36,098 nucleotides of DNA from an uncultured Prevotellaceae bacterium (GCA_947167455.1 CAMVIB010000026.1:1-36098), one strand, 5' to 3'; shown: positions 23,287 through 33,308, numbered from the stretch's first letter. A program made the numbers and translations. Notes: generated from the sequence alone by a model not told the origin.

Positions 23287-26200
23287 ATGAGAAAATTATT
23301 ACTTCTAATTACCGCGCTGCTGACGCTAGGCGTCGGCGGGGCGTGGGCGACGGTGACGCAACCTACATTGACGACGGATGCCAATAACCCTGTTTATTAC
23401 ACCATCGGCAGCTACGACCGCGGCGGTTATCTGACCTATAACGGCGCAAGCGCAAACCTCACCCATGTGGCCGCTACAAAGGCATCTTTATGGTATTTCA
23501 TGGAGAATGGCGAGGGTGTGAGCATCATTCCTGCTGTTGACCCCACAGTGAAACTTGCTACAGTGAGCAGTGCTACGGCGACTGGTGCCGTGTGGTATCT
23601 GAAAGAGAACCCTTATAATGAGGGTTACTTCTGCATCAGCTTGACGAGTAACCTGTCTGCCTATTGTATCGATGCAAATAATTCTAATAATATTGGTACA
23701 GGTTACTATAATCCTCGTTCCAATGACTTTGCTGGTACTTCATGGAAAATGGAAGAGGCTTATAACCCGAATCTTCCTGAAGGTAATTTTATCACTGTAG
23801 GTGAGAAAGCCACATCCTTCACCGTCGCTTCTTCCGCATCTGACAATGATCACTGGTACATTTTGACGCAGACACGCGGTGGAGAGACACCGGTCTATGA
23901 CGTAGGTTTGGGCTCGAGGGTGAATCGTGCTGCAACAACCATCACTACGACCTCCTTGGAGGGTGTCGCCGCAGAAATTAACGCGGCCTTTATGGTTCGC
24001 TTTATCAGTGCCGGAGACGGGTTGTATAACATTCAGTTCGCCGATGGCAGCTTCATCAACTCCTCCCTCGCAACCACGGTAGTCAAGTCGCAAGCTGCAA
24101 CGTATGCTTTTTACAACACAGATGAAGGTAGCACTACTTTTGGCTGGAACCTTAACAGCAATACGGGGTCTATCGTTGACAACAACGGTGCAGGGAATAA
24201 TGTTAGTTTCTGGGGTAGCGGTACTGTCACAGGTGACAAAGCGACAGCCAACAACGTTTGGAGTATCTATCCTGTTAGTTTCTCTGATGCTACATCCTAT
24301 TTGTTCTCTACCACTGGCGGTGCATTCTTCTCTGGCCTGACAAATAACAAAGCTGCTGGCGCATCCAATTACTGCAATCTCTGGCTGTCCAAGAACACAG
24401 CTGGCAAGCCCCAACTAAAGCTTATCACCAATGACGCATCGGCAAACACTGGTGACAATATGCGTAGCACAGGGGGGCTCTATACTAAAACATCACAATC
24501 TGGATACACGTATAACCTTTCGGTCAGCGAAGGTAAAATCAAATCCTACACTATCGTCGGAACTGCCGTAGGTGCATTGAGCATCACACCCGCTGGCGGT
24601 TCTGCCGAGGAGTTTGCAGCTTCGGCCAGCGTCAGCAAGAAGGTGACGCTCGACACACCCGCCAAGCAAACCAGTTTCACGCTGACGACTCTTGGCGATG
24701 ACGCACAGTGGTTAGACGTCACGAAGTTCATCATCGAATATGAGTCCGATGCCACGACGGTCAGCTCTTTGTCCGATATTACCAATGCCGGCATCTATAC
24801 CCTTGAGCCTCACAACGCCGAACGCGGCGTGATGTACGCTGGAACGACCTACATGGATGCTTGCGGCGGTCATGCCAACACCAACTATCCTGCCAACAAG
24901 GCAACTGCCATCGACGCTACCGACCCCAACCAGCAGTTCGTGCTCTACACGTATGGTGGTAATACCTATCTATATAATGTCGGGCGCGTCAAGTTCGCAG
25001 GTGTAGCAGATGGTTTGTACTATAAGTTGACGGGGGCCCCTGTGAACACATGGACGGTTTCCGCCGGTGCCTACGACAAATATTTCCACCTGACCTCTGG
25101 TGCTGACAGCAAGATGGCAACCATCAACGCTTGGACACATACCGGCTCTTCTGATTCTAAGGACTATGCTATCACGGGGCAGACAGCCAATGAAGAGGCT
25201 AACAACTTTTTGATTCAGCGTGTCGGAACACTGACCAGTGAACAGCAAACGGCCATTGAGACAATCATCACCAACTACCTGACACTTCAGGCTTCCCTTG
25301 CCACCCTCGGTGAATACACCATTGGTACAGGACTGAATCAGTACACCAATGCTTCCCTTGCTTCTGACGAGGCAAAGGAGACAGTCATCACCAATGTTCA
25401 GGAAGGCTTGAAGGATTGCGAGTCATCTTACATTCCTTCTGCAAACACGCCGGTGCAGGCTCTTATTTCAGCAATGACGTTGAATATGCCTTCAACGAAC
25501 ACATTCCTGCGCATTCGTAGTTCACAGGGAGTAAATGCTTGCTTAAAAGCGGCAGAAGCATCTAAGAGGATGACATTCACCACCACGGAAGACAAAGAAA
25601 CCATTTTTCTCTACAGTTCCGATAAGAAGCTTATCTCCTACTCAAAGGGCTTGGCTGTGAACAATGTCCGTGAGATAGGAGCTGTTGGTGGTGATGCTAG
25701 CATATTCGATGTTGTAGCAGCTGTAAGCGGCAATGTTGGGCAATATAGCCTTGGAGCTACATATAGTGATAATATCAATTATCTTCATTCAACAGGTGTA
25801 AATAACAGTAATGCCGATCGTAATACTTTGGCAGACAAATTTAAGCAATATAACAGCTTTACCCTTGAACCAGTTACCTCTCTCCCCGTAACTATCTCCG
25901 ATGCTGGCTACGCCACTCTCTTCTCTCCCGTTGCGTTGACCATTCCCACGGATGTTACCGCCTATGTCGCTACTGAGAAGGATGAGACAACGCTTCTGCT
26001 CACCGCCATTGAGGATAACGTTATCCCTGCCAATGTCGGCGTTGTGCTGAAAGGTGAGGCTGGAACATACGAGTTTGCTGTTACTTCCGATGCCGGTACC
26101 GCCTCAAGCGTCCTCACTGGCGGCGTAGCTACTATCGCCAAGCCCGAGACTGCCTACTATCTAAGCAACGGCGCAAGCGGCATTGGCTTCTACAAGGGTG

Positions 26201-26418
26201 GCAGTGCCACGACACTGGCAGGATTCAAGGCCTACTATGAGTCCAACGATGCCAACCCTGTCAAGATATTCCAGTTTGGAACGACCGACGGAATTGTATC
26301 ACTTGACAGCCGCGAGAACCTCGGAACGGCTCCTATCTACACCCTAGCCGGCCAGCGCGTGCAAAAGGTACAACGTGGCATATACGTCATTGGCGGTAAG
26401 AAGGTTGTCGTAAAGTAG
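23287..26418 (+). CDS. Large secreted surface protein with GQRV...VVVK C-terminal tail
   Basis: 1043 residues. A signal peptide MRKLLLLITALLTLGVGGAWA is followed by several hundred residues of beta-rich, Gly/Ser/Thr/Asn-rich sequence without a family I can name; the segments around 30-160 and 510-640 (VYYTIGSYDRGGYLTYNG, LYNVGRVKFAGVADGLYYKLTG) look like repeated lectin-like modules. Residues ~880-1000 contain a block common in exported Prevotella proteins (PVTISDAGYATLFSPVAL, VIPANVGVVLKGEAGTYEF). It ends YTLAGQRVQKVQRGIYVIGGKKVVVK, the same tail as the C10 protease. Codon use is clearly more AT-rich than the neighbours (for example around 23680-23730), which suggests recent acquisition or different selection. 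No enzymatic motif was seen; adhesion is a guess. Confidence 0.8.
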   Translation: MRKLLLLITALLTLGVGGAWATVTQPTLTTDANNPVYYTIGSYDRGGYLTYNGASANLTHVAATKASLWYFMENGEGVSIIPAVDPTVKLATVSSATATGAVWYLKENPYNEGYFCISLTSNLSAYCIDANNSNNIGTGYYNPRSNDFAGTSWKMEEAYNPNLPEGNFITVGEKATSFTVASSASDNDHWYILTQTRGGETPVYDVGLGSRVNRAATTITTTSLEGVAAEINAAFMVRFISAGDGLYNIQFADGSFINSSLATTVVKSQAATYAFYNTDEGSTTFGWNLNSNTGSIVDNNGAGNNVSFWGSGTVTGDKATANNVWSIYPVSFSDATSYLFSTTGGAFFSGLTNNKAAGASNYCNLWLSKNTAGKPQLKLITNDASANTGDNMRSTGGLYTKTSQSGYTYNLSVSEGKIKSYTIVGTAVGALSITPAGGSAEEFAASASVSKKVTLDTPAKQTSFTLTTLGDDAQWLDVTKFIIEYESDATTVSSLSDITNAGIYTLEPHNAERGVMYAGTTYMDACGGHANTNYPANKATAIDATDPNQQFVLYTYGGNTYLYNVGRVKFAGVADGLYYKLTGAPVNTWTVSAGAYDKYFHLTSGADSKMATINAWTHTGSSDSKDYAITGQTANEEANNFLIQRVGTLTSEQQTAIETIITNYLTLQASLATLGEYTIGTGLNQYTNASLASDEAKETVITNVQEGLKDCESSYIPSANTPVQALISAMTLNMPSTNTFLRIRSSQGVNACLKAAEASKRMTFTTTEDKETIFLYSSDKKLISYSKGLAVNNVREIGAVGGDASIFDVVAAVSGNVGQYSLGATYSDNINYLHSTGVNNSNADRNTLADKFKQYNSFTLEPVTSLPVTISDAGYATLFSPVALTIPTDVTAYVATEKDETTLLLTAIEDNVIPANVGVVLKGEAGTYEFAVTSDAGTASSVLTGGVATIAKPETAYYLSNGASGIGFYKGGSATTLAGFKAYYESNDANPVKIFQFGTTDGIVSLDSRENLGTAPIYTLAGQRVQKVQRGIYVIGGKKVVVK

Positions 26419-26470
26419 TTTGACTAATGCGAAATGTTAAATGTATAATCATAACTAATGTACACTCACT

Positions 26471-26653
26471 ATGAAAAAGACATATATAACACCCGAAACC
26501 CTGCTCACCCTGCTGAGCAATGGAAGCATTATCGCTGCATCTGAGACCGTAGATTTGTTCGACGATGGCGGTAGTGACCAGCTTGTCAAGGGCAATCAGA
26601 CTGCCCCCAGCACCCCCTCCTACAACGTCTGGAATGACGACTGGAGTGAGTGA
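26471..26653 (+). CDS. Small conserved Bacteroidales-type protein, 60 aa
   Basis: 60 residues: MKKTYITPETLLTLLSNGSIIAASETVDLFDDGG and an Asp/Asn/Ser-rich acidic end. Short proteins beginning MKKTYI-PE and carrying a hydrophobic middle followed by a small-residue stretch are frequent beside surface protein genes in Prevotella and Bacteroides; their function is unknown, and a secreted or processed peptide is possible. It lies 52 nt after the large surface protein and just before a terminator, so it is the last gene of that unit. Confidence 0.65.
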   Translation: MKKTYITPETLLTLLSNGSIIAASETVDLFDDGGSDQLVKGNQTAPSTPSYNVWNDDWSE

Positions 26654-26716
26654 CCCCCATTCATGTTTGGCTCTATTATTCAATATATAGAGTAATAAGT
26701 AAAGTTTTTTTCATTG

Positions 26717-26747
26717 AGAGGCCGCGCTGTGAAGCGCGGCCTCTTTT
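26717..26747 (+). terminator. Terminator of the surface protein unit
   Basis: AGAGGCCGCGCT (26717-26728) pairs perfectly with AGCGCGGCCTCT (26733-26744) around a GTGA (GNRA) tetraloop, followed by TTTTGG. A second run of T (26705-26711) precedes the stem. Confidence 0.9.
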
Positions 26748-26748
26748 G

Positions 26749-26904
26749 GTTTCGCACGTCATGTCACCATGTGACATATAGGTTTTGCGGGGTTCGGCTT
26801 TCCTTTCCGTTTATATCAGGGGTTTACACCCGTGCCTGTGATAGGCTACTCCTTCGGGGTTGCTGGGGCTTGCGACATGGATCACATCAAACTTTGCGTG
26901 GCAA
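26749..26904. repeat. Spacer with palindromes between convergent genes
   Basis: Contains a perfect palindrome ATGTCAC-CAT-GTGACAT (26761-26777) and a second small one, GGGTTTACACCC (26819-26830). The remainder, including CTCCTTCGGGGTTGCTGGGGC, resembles degenerate dispersed-repeat debris but is not assigned. No gene seen. Confidence 0.5.
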
Positions 26905-29217
26905 TTACTTTGTCATGTAGAGGTCGAGGGTGCCGCCTTGCATGATGTCGTGATGATGGAGGATGAATGCCCCCTCCTCGCCTCGCTGCGGCTGCGTGAG
27001 CGCCTCACGCCGCATGGGCTTGCCGTTGAGGATGGCACGGCGCACATGGATGGCCTTGTCGGTGAGACCGTGAGTGCGTATGGTGAATGTTCGTCCGCCG
27101 CCAACGTTGACGGTGGCTTCGCTGACGAGCGGCGAGCCTATGACATAGCGTCCGCCGCAGGGTTCCACCTGGTAGAAACCGAGTGCCGAGAGTATGTACC
27201 ATGCCGACATCTGGCCTACGTCCTCGTTGCCGCAGAGCCCGGCAGGCAGGTCGGTGTAGAGTTCGCGCTGTATCTGCTTGACGATGCCCGCCGTCTTGCG
27301 CGGCTGTCCCATCAGTGCGAAGAGGTATGCTGTGTGGTGGCTGGGCTCGTTGCCGTGGGCATACTGCCCTATGAGTCCCGTGATATCGGGGTTGGCATCG
27401 GCGTTGAGCTGGCTGTCGGCGGCAAAGAGGCTGTCGAGCCGTGCCGCGGCGCGCTGTCGTCCTCCGAGCATCGCCGTCAGACCTTCCACGTCATGTGGCA
27501 CGAGCCAAAGGTACTGCCACGGGTTGCCCTCGGTGTAGTCGGAGGTCTGGTGGGCGGGGTTGAAGCCGTCGGTGGTGCTGAAGTCGCCGTGGCTGTTGCG
27601 CGAGCGCAGGAATCCCACGCGCGGGTCGTAGAGAGTGGGGTAGGAGTGTGCCCTGCGGTCGAGGTAATCTACTGCACCCTGTATCTCTGCGGCGGCAGGG
27701 TCTTGCGGGCGGCGTGCGGCGAGGATGGCGCGCCCGGCCTGCGCTGCTGCCCAGTCGGCAAGCATGTATTCGAGAGTCATGGAGAGCGAGCCGCCGTGGT
27801 GGTCGTTGGCGACGTAGCCCAGACGCTTCATGTCGTCGAGGCCACGCTCGTCCATCATCAGCGACGACACCATGGCGCGGAATGCCTGCAGCGAGTCGGC
27901 GACATAGCCTTTCAGCAGCGCGTCGGCAAGGACAGGCACGGCAGGGCATCCCACCATGCAGTTCGTCTCTTGCGACATGAGGTGCCACACCGGCAGCTTG
28001 CCCTGCTCGCGGAAGATGCGCATGTATGTCTCCACCACCGCCGGCATCATGTCGGGCATGATGATGGTGGCGAGGGGCGCTGCGGCGCGGTAGGTGTCCC
28101 AGAGTGAGAGGGTGGTGAGGTACTTGGAGGTCCCAACGGGGGATTCCGGAGTTGGCTTTTTGGTGGCTTCATCTCTCCCTTCGATGACGATGGAGCATAG
28201 CTCGGGCACCGTGGAAACCATAGAGCGATAGACGCGGTTGTCGGCGCCGCGCCAGTCGCCGTTGACGTCGTCCCACGTCTGAGGAGCCACCATGAAGTGG
28301 TACATGGAGGTGTAGAAGATGCGGCGGTCGCGGTCGTTCTGGAAGGTGGCTGTGATGCGGCCGAGCTCGCGGTTCCAGGTTGTGTCGGCGGCAGCCCGCA
28401 TGGTGTCGAAGTCGATGGGCGCTCCATGTTTAAAGGCCTCTGCCTTGAGGTTGGCGATGGCGTTGGCCTCGGAGACGGGGCTGAGGGCGATGTTTACCAA
28501 GAGCGGCTCGCTGGATGACATGACCTGGAGGTGGTAGATGGGTGCCGGGCCGTCGGCGCGCTTGCTCTTCACCGTGGCTTGCTCATAGATGCGGCTCTTC
28601 TGGCTGAGGCGCATGGCGAAGTAGCAATGCTGCTGGTTCGCCCAGCCATGACTGATGCGGTAGCCCACGTATGTATATGGGTCGATCTGCTGCAGACGTC
28701 CAGAGAGCAGCGCATCGTCGATGCCGTTCTCGAGATCGACATACAGGTGTCGGTGAGCACCCTCGGGGTAGGTGATCCGGTACATAGCGCTGCGACGTGT
28801 GGCGGTGATCTCCGTGCGGATGCCGCTCTCGGGTAGCACGATGCTGTAGTAGCCGGGGCGCACTTCTTCTTGTTCGTGGGTGAAAGTCGTGGACAAGCCT
28901 TTGCGTGAGAGACCGATTTCCTTGATGGCAGGCATGATGGCCACGTCGCCGAGGTCGGAGCATCCTGTGCCGCTGAGGTGGGTCTGTGCGAAGCCCACGA
29001 TGCGTGTGCCGCTCTCGTGGTAGCCAGAGCACCAGTCCCAGCCCGTCTCGATCTGTGTGGGTCCGGCGTTTACCATGCCGAAAGGCACGTTGGCTCCCAC
29101 GAAGACGTGTCCGTGGTCGCCCGTGCCGATGCGCGGGTCAACATATTGCGTCAGGCTCTGGGCCGTGGCCGTGGTGAGTGTGAGCAGGAAGCTGATGGTG
29201 GTGATGTGGTGTCTCAT
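26905..29217 (-). CDS. GH92 family alpha-mannosidase
   Basis: 770 residues. An exo-acting, calcium-dependent alpha-mannosidase of family GH92, used by gut Bacteroidota to trim host or yeast mannans and N-glycans. The signal peptide MRHHITTISFLLTLTTATA is cleaved before Q20, so it is exported. Signatures in order: YVDPRIGTGDHGHVFVGANVPFGM, the acceptor loop SLWDTYRA, TEGNPWQYLWLVPHDV, HGNEPSHH (621-628) and GLCGNEDVGQMSAWYILSALGFY (660-682), including the conserved Glu residues. The residues EATKKPTPESPVGTSK just before SLWDTYR are not expected from the family and look like an inserted repeat. It is 57 nt below the GT/SpoIID fusion and probably in its operon. Confidence 0.95.
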   Translation of the reverse strand: MRHHITTISFLLTLTTATAQSLTQYVDPRIGTGDHGHVFVGANVPFGMVNAGPTQIETGWDWCSGYHESGTRIVGFAQTHLSGTGCSDLGDVAIMPAIKEIGLSRKGLSTTFTHEQEEVRPGYYSIVLPESGIRTEITATRRSAMYRITYPEGAHRHLYVDLENGIDDALLSGRLQQIDPYTYVGYRISHGWANQQHCYFAMRLSQKSRIYEQATVKSKRADGPAPIYHLQVMSSSEPLLVNIALSPVSEANAIANLKAEAFKHGAPIDFDTMRAAADTTWNRELGRITATFQNDRDRRIFYTSMYHFMVAPQTWDDVNGDWRGADNRVYRSMVSTVPELCSIVIEGRDEATKKPTPESPVGTSKYLTTLSLWDTYRAAAPLATIIMPDMMPAVVETYMRIFREQGKLPVWHLMSQETNCMVGCPAVPVLADALLKGYVADSLQAFRAMVSSLMMDERGLDDMKRLGYVANDHHGGSLSMTLEYMLADWAAAQAGRAILAARRPQDPAAAEIQGAVDYLDRRAHSYPTLYDPRVGFLRSRNSHGDFSTTDGFNPAHQTSDYTEGNPWQYLWLVPHDVEGLTAMLGGRQRAAARLDSLFAADSQLNADANPDITGLIGQYAHGNEPSHHTAYLFALMGQPRKTAGIVKQIQRELYTDLPAGLCGNEDVGQMSAWYILSALGFYQVEPCGGRYVIGSPLVSEATVNVGGGRTFTIRTHGLTDKAIHVRRAILNGKPMRREALTQPQRGEEGAFILHHHDIMQGGTLDLYMTK

Positions 29218-29246
29218 GTGGATGGCGTTTTGTGCATAGAGAATTT

Positions 29247-29264
29247 ATTAATAGAACACACCTT
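29247..29264 (-). repeat. Shared leader motif, copy 2 (before the GH92 gene)
   Basis: On the minus strand AAGGTGTGTTCTATTAAT, 17 of 18 identical to 33258-33241 in front of the fusion gene. Both copies lie 30 nt upstream of the start codons. Function unknown. Confidence 0.6.
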
Positions 29265-29274
29265 GATACGTTGC

Positions 29275-32200
29275 TTATCGTGGTGTGTCGGAGATGTGCG
29301 TGATGGTGGCTCCTTGGTAGTAGTGGTGCAGGATCTGTTCGTAGGTGTAGCCCTTCTCGCCCATGACGGCTGCTCCGATCTGGCACATGCCTACGCCGTG
29401 GCCCCAGCCTCGGCCGTGAAGCACGAATCGTGTCGGTACGGTGTCGGTGTCGGCAGTGGGGATGGCGTTGCCGTCGGCATCGAGGCGGCATACGTCGAAG
29501 GCGGCGCTCTTGAGGTGTGTCGGCGACAGGGCGCAGCGTATCTCGAGCTCCTTGCCGATGGTGAAGGTGCGCTCAGAGCCTACAATCTTGAGCTTTATGA
29601 TGCGGTAGCCCGGCCCGCGCTCTATGGGCTGTAGGTCGAGGATGTCGCCGAGGTCGGTCTTCAGGTGTGCCGTGACATAGCGGCGTGCCTCGGCCTGTGT
29701 CAGCGTCTCCGTCCAGCGGTAGAAGTCCGTCGTCTCGCGGTCGTAGTCGTTGAGGACCTGGGCGATGACGGCAGCGTCGGTGGTGTCGCAGAACGGGTCG
29801 TCGATGCTCTGGAGGTATGAGTGCGGCTCGTCCTCCCAGCATGTCTCGAAGGTCTCCGTGCGCCCGCCGCAGCATTTCGAGAAGCGTGCGTCGCACACCT
29901 TGCCGTCGGCAGTGAGCACCATGCCTGCCGTGGCGCGCACGGCGGCCTCCACCTCGGGGCGTGTGGCGCGCGTGATGCCCTGGTAGCGCTGGCAGTGGTC
30001 GTCGGCGCAGACGTCAAAGTATGTGTGGTCTTCGCGGTCGTGCCAGCGTATGCTCTCGCTGTCGGTGCGTGTGAAGGCGAAGAAGCTCTGGCTGCCTCCC
30101 GCCAGCGAGCGGCGTCGGAGCATCTGCGCGTAGAGCCAGCTGCGGCTGATGACGGCCGATGCCTTCAGGAACTCCAGGGAGCAGTTGGCACTCATCTCCG
30201 AGCTGATGACGCTCACGAGGTAGTCCTCTACGGCCAGCTCGTTGATGCAGATGATCTTCTCCTCGGCAACGATGAGTCGCAGGGTGCCGCGGAAGGTCTG
30301 CGACTCGCGGCGCTGCCAGTGGAAGTCCTTTCCTATGACGACGTCCTCCATCGTGAAGCTGGCATCGGCTGTCTCGGGGCGGAATGTCAGCGAGCGATAC
30401 ACCTGTCCGTTCCACAGCAGGCCGCCATCGACGTATGACACCTCCTGCCTGCCACGGAGGCTGCTGCCCTTGGCGGCATACTGCCCGTTGAGGGTGAAGC
30501 GCACGGCATCGGCAGAGAGCAGTCCCACGTTGAGCCGGGTGTCTGACAGCACCTCGTGGGCGTCGCCAGCGCCACCTGTCGTGGCAGAGTCTTGCGGATG
30601 GGCGGTGTCGTGGCTCCTGCTGCCGAAGTGCTCCGCGCCGCCGTCGTGCTGCGTGTCGCCGGGGCTCTTGTCTGTGACTCTCTCTATGACTTCCGTCAGC
30701 TCGGCCTCCGTCATGGTGACCTCGCGCAGGATGTCGGCGGCGCCCTCCGGAGTCAGGCTCTTGAAGTCCTCCTCGCGTGGCGTGATGACGAGTCCTCCCA
30801 TGTCGAGGGCGCCAGGGCTGATGAGCAGCGTCGTGCCGTAGCAGTCGGGGCGGTGCTTCTTGCGCGGGAAGATGAGCGTCACTATCTCATCGCTGCGGCT
30901 CTCGTCGCCGCGCTGTCGCCAGCAGATGACATTCATGCGTGGCTCCGTCTCGCCGTCCATGACGGGCAGTGCGCGGTAGAGCCTCTGGCAGAGCAGGCTG
31001 TCTGTCTCCTCGGGCAGCGAGCGTATGACGAAGACGGGGCACACCCATCCGCGCAGCAGGAAGAGCCCGCAGCGACGGCTGACGTTGCCGGCATCCACCA
31101 TCTCCTGCGTCTCGTCGCCGGTGAGGGGGTAGAGCTTCTGCAGCTGTGTCTCGTAGAGCTGCCAGTCGCGCTCGATGGGCACGATGCCCCTCGAACCGGC
31201 CTGCAGGTGCATGTGGTCGGGGCATGACGCTCCGCACAAGGGTCCGTTGTAGAAGACGATGCTGTTGGTGAGCGTCCACGCCAGGTGGCGCATGGTGCCG
31301 AAATGCTCCCAGATGGCCTGCGGCTTGTGGCGACGCGTGGGTATGGTGAAGTGTCGGAAGAGTATGGGGTATGGGTTCACGAGCACCTGGTAGTGGTGCT
31401 CGATCATCAGGGCGTGCTGCTCTGGCGGGCGGTTCTCGTCGCAGAGGAAGCACGGCCGTGCCGCTATGGCGGCCTTGTCGATGCTGGCGCCGGTGGAGAC
31501 GATGCGTGCGGGGTTCCACTGTGCCGTCATGCTGATGTCGCCGAGGGTGAGGGTGCGTGTCTGCACGTTCTGAAACAGGTCGTTGTAGCGCTGGCGGGCG
31601 GCGTGCCACTCGCTGAGCTCGCGGTCGAAGAAGGCCTCCACCTCCTCCTCCGTGGCCTCGCGGCGCCATTTGCGGTTCAGGGCCTGACGCGCCAGGAGCT
31701 CGGTGGTGCGCAGCTGGTCTTTGTAGAGGTTGTTGCGGTTGACCTTGTCGGTAGAGAGGGCGGCGTCGCTGTTGCCCTCCCAGCGGCGGCAGAGGTATAG
31801 CTCGTCGAAGATGCGCCCTATGCGGTAGCGACGGCTTATCATGAGGCCGAGGGCATAGTCCTCGCCGTAGCTGGTGTTGGGAATCTGTATCTTGCGCAGC
31901 ACAGGGGTGAAGAAGGCGCGTGGTGCTCCCAGACCGTTGATGCGCAGGGCGTTGTTGCGCCCGTTCTGCGGTGTCCACTCACGGTGGTCGATGAGGCCCG
32001 GCGGCAGCGTCTCGAGGTCGAAGTTGGTCATTCGGTATGAGCCGATGACCATGGCCGCCCGCTGCTGGCGGAAGGCATCTACGATGCGCTGCAGGGTGTC
32101 GGGACCCGAGTATAGGTCGTCGCTGTCGAGCTGCACCACGAAGCGTCCGCACTGGCTGTGGTGCACGGCCATGTTCCAACACCCGCCGATGCCGAGGTCG

Positions 32201-33210
32201 TCGCGGTCGGGGATGAGGTGAATGAGAGCCTTAAAGGCCTCTCCACTCCCAACAGCCTCACCCCAGCCTCCTCGTCCAGGGAGAGGGGCGTGACTACCTG
32301 TCGTGGCTGCCGTCGTTCCGTCTTCAATGGTATATACTTCCCTCTCCGTGGGAGAGGGGTCGGGGGTGAGGCTTCTGAGGCCTCTGATCACCTCCGTCGT
32401 GCCGTCGGTGCTGTGGTTGTCGATGACGATGCAGTTGAACGTGAATGTCGTCTGCTGGCGCATCACGCTGATGATGGCATCTTTTATAGTACGAACGCGG
32501 TTGCGCACGGGAATCACCACCGTGGCCTCTACGGGGAAGTCCTCGTCGTCGAAGCGCACCTCGTCGAACTCATCGGGAGCCAGCAGGGCACCGATGGCCT
32601 TGAGGTGGCGGGTGCAGGCGCGTTCCATCTCCACCTGGCGCGCACGGTTGCGGGGGTCAACATAGTCGAACTGCTTCTCGCCGCTGAGGCGCGTGTCGGT
32701 CTCCACCTCGGTGTAGAGAGGCTCTGTGATGTGGTAGGGCAGCATCTTGCGCGAGAGGAAGAGCCGCAGGTCGTAGAGCCCGGCCCACAGGTACTCGCGT
32801 TGGCGCTCCTGCAGGAAATAGGCTTTCACGTCGGACGTTCGCATGAGCAGCAGCGAGCCGAAGGCGAAGTCGTCGCGCACACTGCCAAGTTGGCAGTCTA
32901 TGAGAGGACGTGGCTCCACACTGCCGTCGGGCATGATGACGCGGTGGTCGGCATAGACCATCGACGCACCGCTGTCTTGGGCCACGGCCAACATGCGGTT
33001 GAGGGCGTGGAAGCCGAGCTGCAGCTTAAAGCGCTTAGTATATAATAATATGTATGGCGCCGTGGCCTGTTCGGCCATCTGGCGCAGGGCTTTCGTCTGC
33101 CATGGGTTGCCGATGAGGCTTACACTGCTCACCTCGGGTTGAGCGCTCAGCGCATCGATGATGGCTCTGCCGTCGGCTTCGGTGTCGAAGGGTATGAAGC
33201 AATCTATCAT
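29275..33210 (-). CDS. Fusion: glycosyltransferase + HIT-like (DUF4922-like) + SpoIID/LytB
   Basis: 1311 residues from the ATG at 33210 (an in-frame GTG at 33255 would add 15). Numbering from that GTG: 1-235 looks like a GT-A-like domain; 236-520 is a family-2 glycosyltransferase ([31 protein letters not shown], then [10 protein letters not shown] with the metal-binding D-S-D-D); 580-880 resembles GalT/Ap4A-phosphorylase-like enzymes ([44 protein letters not shown]681-x-H683-x-Q685). An acidic/His/Gly linker follows, then a SpoIID/LytB domain (~920-1326) ending [17 protein letters not shown]...[14 protein letters not shown]. No signal peptide or membrane segment is visible, odd for SpoIID, usually extracytoplasmic. 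Residues 294-343 are an in-frame repeat insertion. Role unknown; likely tied to cell-envelope glycan handling. Confidence 0.85.
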   Translation of the reverse strand: MIDCFIPFDTEADGRAIIDALSAQPEVSSVSLIGNPWQTKALRQMAEQATAPYILLYTKRFKLQLGFHALNRMLAVAQDSGASMVYADHRVIMPDGSVEPRPLIDCQLGSVRDDFAFGSLLLMRTSDVKAYFLQERQREYLWAGLYDLRLFLSRKMLPYHITEPLYTEVETDTRLSGEKQFDYVDPRNRARQVEMERACTRHLKAIGALLAPDEFDEVRFDDEDFPVEATVVIPVRNRVRTIKDAIISVMRQQTTFTFNCIVIDNHSTDGTTEVIRGLRSLTPDPSPTEREVYTIEDGTTAATTGSHAPLPGRGGWGEAVGSGEAFKALIHLIPDRDDLGIGGCWNMAVHHSQCGRFVVQLDSDDLYSGPDTLQRIVDAFRQQRAAMVIGSYRMTNFDLETLPPGLIDHREWTPQNGRNNALRINGLGAPRAFFTPVLRKIQIPNTSYGEDYALGLMISRRYRIGRIFDELYLCRRWEGNSDAALSTDKVNRNNLYKDQLRTTELLARQALNRKWRREATEEEVEAFFDRELSEWHAARQRYNDLFQNVQTRTLTLGDISMTAQWNPARIVSTGASIDKAAIAARPCFLCDENRPPEQHALMIEHHYQVLVNPYPILFRHFTIPTRRHKPQAIWEHFGTMRHLAWTLTNSIVFYNGPLCGASCPDHMHLQAGSRGIVPIERDWQLYETQLQKLYPLTGDETQEMVDAGNVSRRCGLFLLRGWVCPVFVIRSLPEETDSLLCQRLYRALPVMDGETEPRMNVICWRQRGDESRSDEIVTLIFPRKKHRPDCYGTTLLISPGALDMGGLVITPREEDFKSLTPEGAADILREVTMTEAELTEVIERVTDKSPGDTQHDGGAEHFGSRSHDTAHPQDSATTGGAGDAHEVLSDTRLNVGLLSADAVRFTLNGQYAAKGSSLRGRQEVSYVDGGLLWNGQVYRSLTFRPETADASFTMEDVVIGKDFHWQRRESQTFRGTLRLIVAEEKIICINELAVEDYLVSVISSEMSANCSLEFLKASAVISRSWLYAQMLRRRSLAGGSQSFFAFTRTDSESIRWHDREDHTYFDVCADDHCQRYQGITRATRPEVEAAVRATAGMVLTADGKVCDARFSKCCGGRTETFETCWEDEPHSYLQSIDDPFCDTTDAAVIAQVLNDYDRETTDFYRWTETLTQAEARRYVTAHLKTDLGDILDLQPIERGPGYRIIKLKIVGSERTFTIGKELEIRCALSPTHLKSAAFDVCRLDADGNAIPTADTDTVPTRFVLHGRGWGHGVGMCQIGAAVMGEKGYTYEQILHHYYQGATITHISDTPR
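32229..32376. repeat. In-frame palindromic repeat inside the glycosyltransferase domain
   Basis: Two arms in opposite orientation, 32254-32290 (AGCCTCACCCCAGCC...GGGAGAGGGG) and 32341-32373 (CCTCTCC...GGAGAGGGGTCGGGGGTGAGG), flank a 50-bp centre. In translation they give [11 protein letters not shown] and [13 protein letters not shown], low-complexity text between EVIRGL and [15 protein letters not shown], which are contiguous in normal GT2 proteins. Length is a multiple of three and the frame stays open. Confidence 0.8.
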
Positions 33211-33240
33211 TATGTTTCCGTTTTTGCTGTTTGCTGTTTC

Positions 33241-33258
33241 ATTAATGGAACACACCTT
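33241..33258 (-). repeat. Shared leader motif, copy 1 (before the GT/SpoIID fusion)
   Basis: Minus strand AAGGTGTGTTCCATTAAT, repeated before the GH92 gene with one difference. It starts 48 nt upstream of the preferred start codon at 33210. Confidence 0.6.
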
Positions 33259-33308
33259 CTGTGTGCCCGTGTCGGCGCAGTTGCGGTGCCATCTGCGCTA
33301 TCACAGCG

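Noticed and set aside
26714..26920. 68-codon plus-strand frame after the surface protein unit
   Set aside because: It starts in the terminator stem and has no protein-like features.
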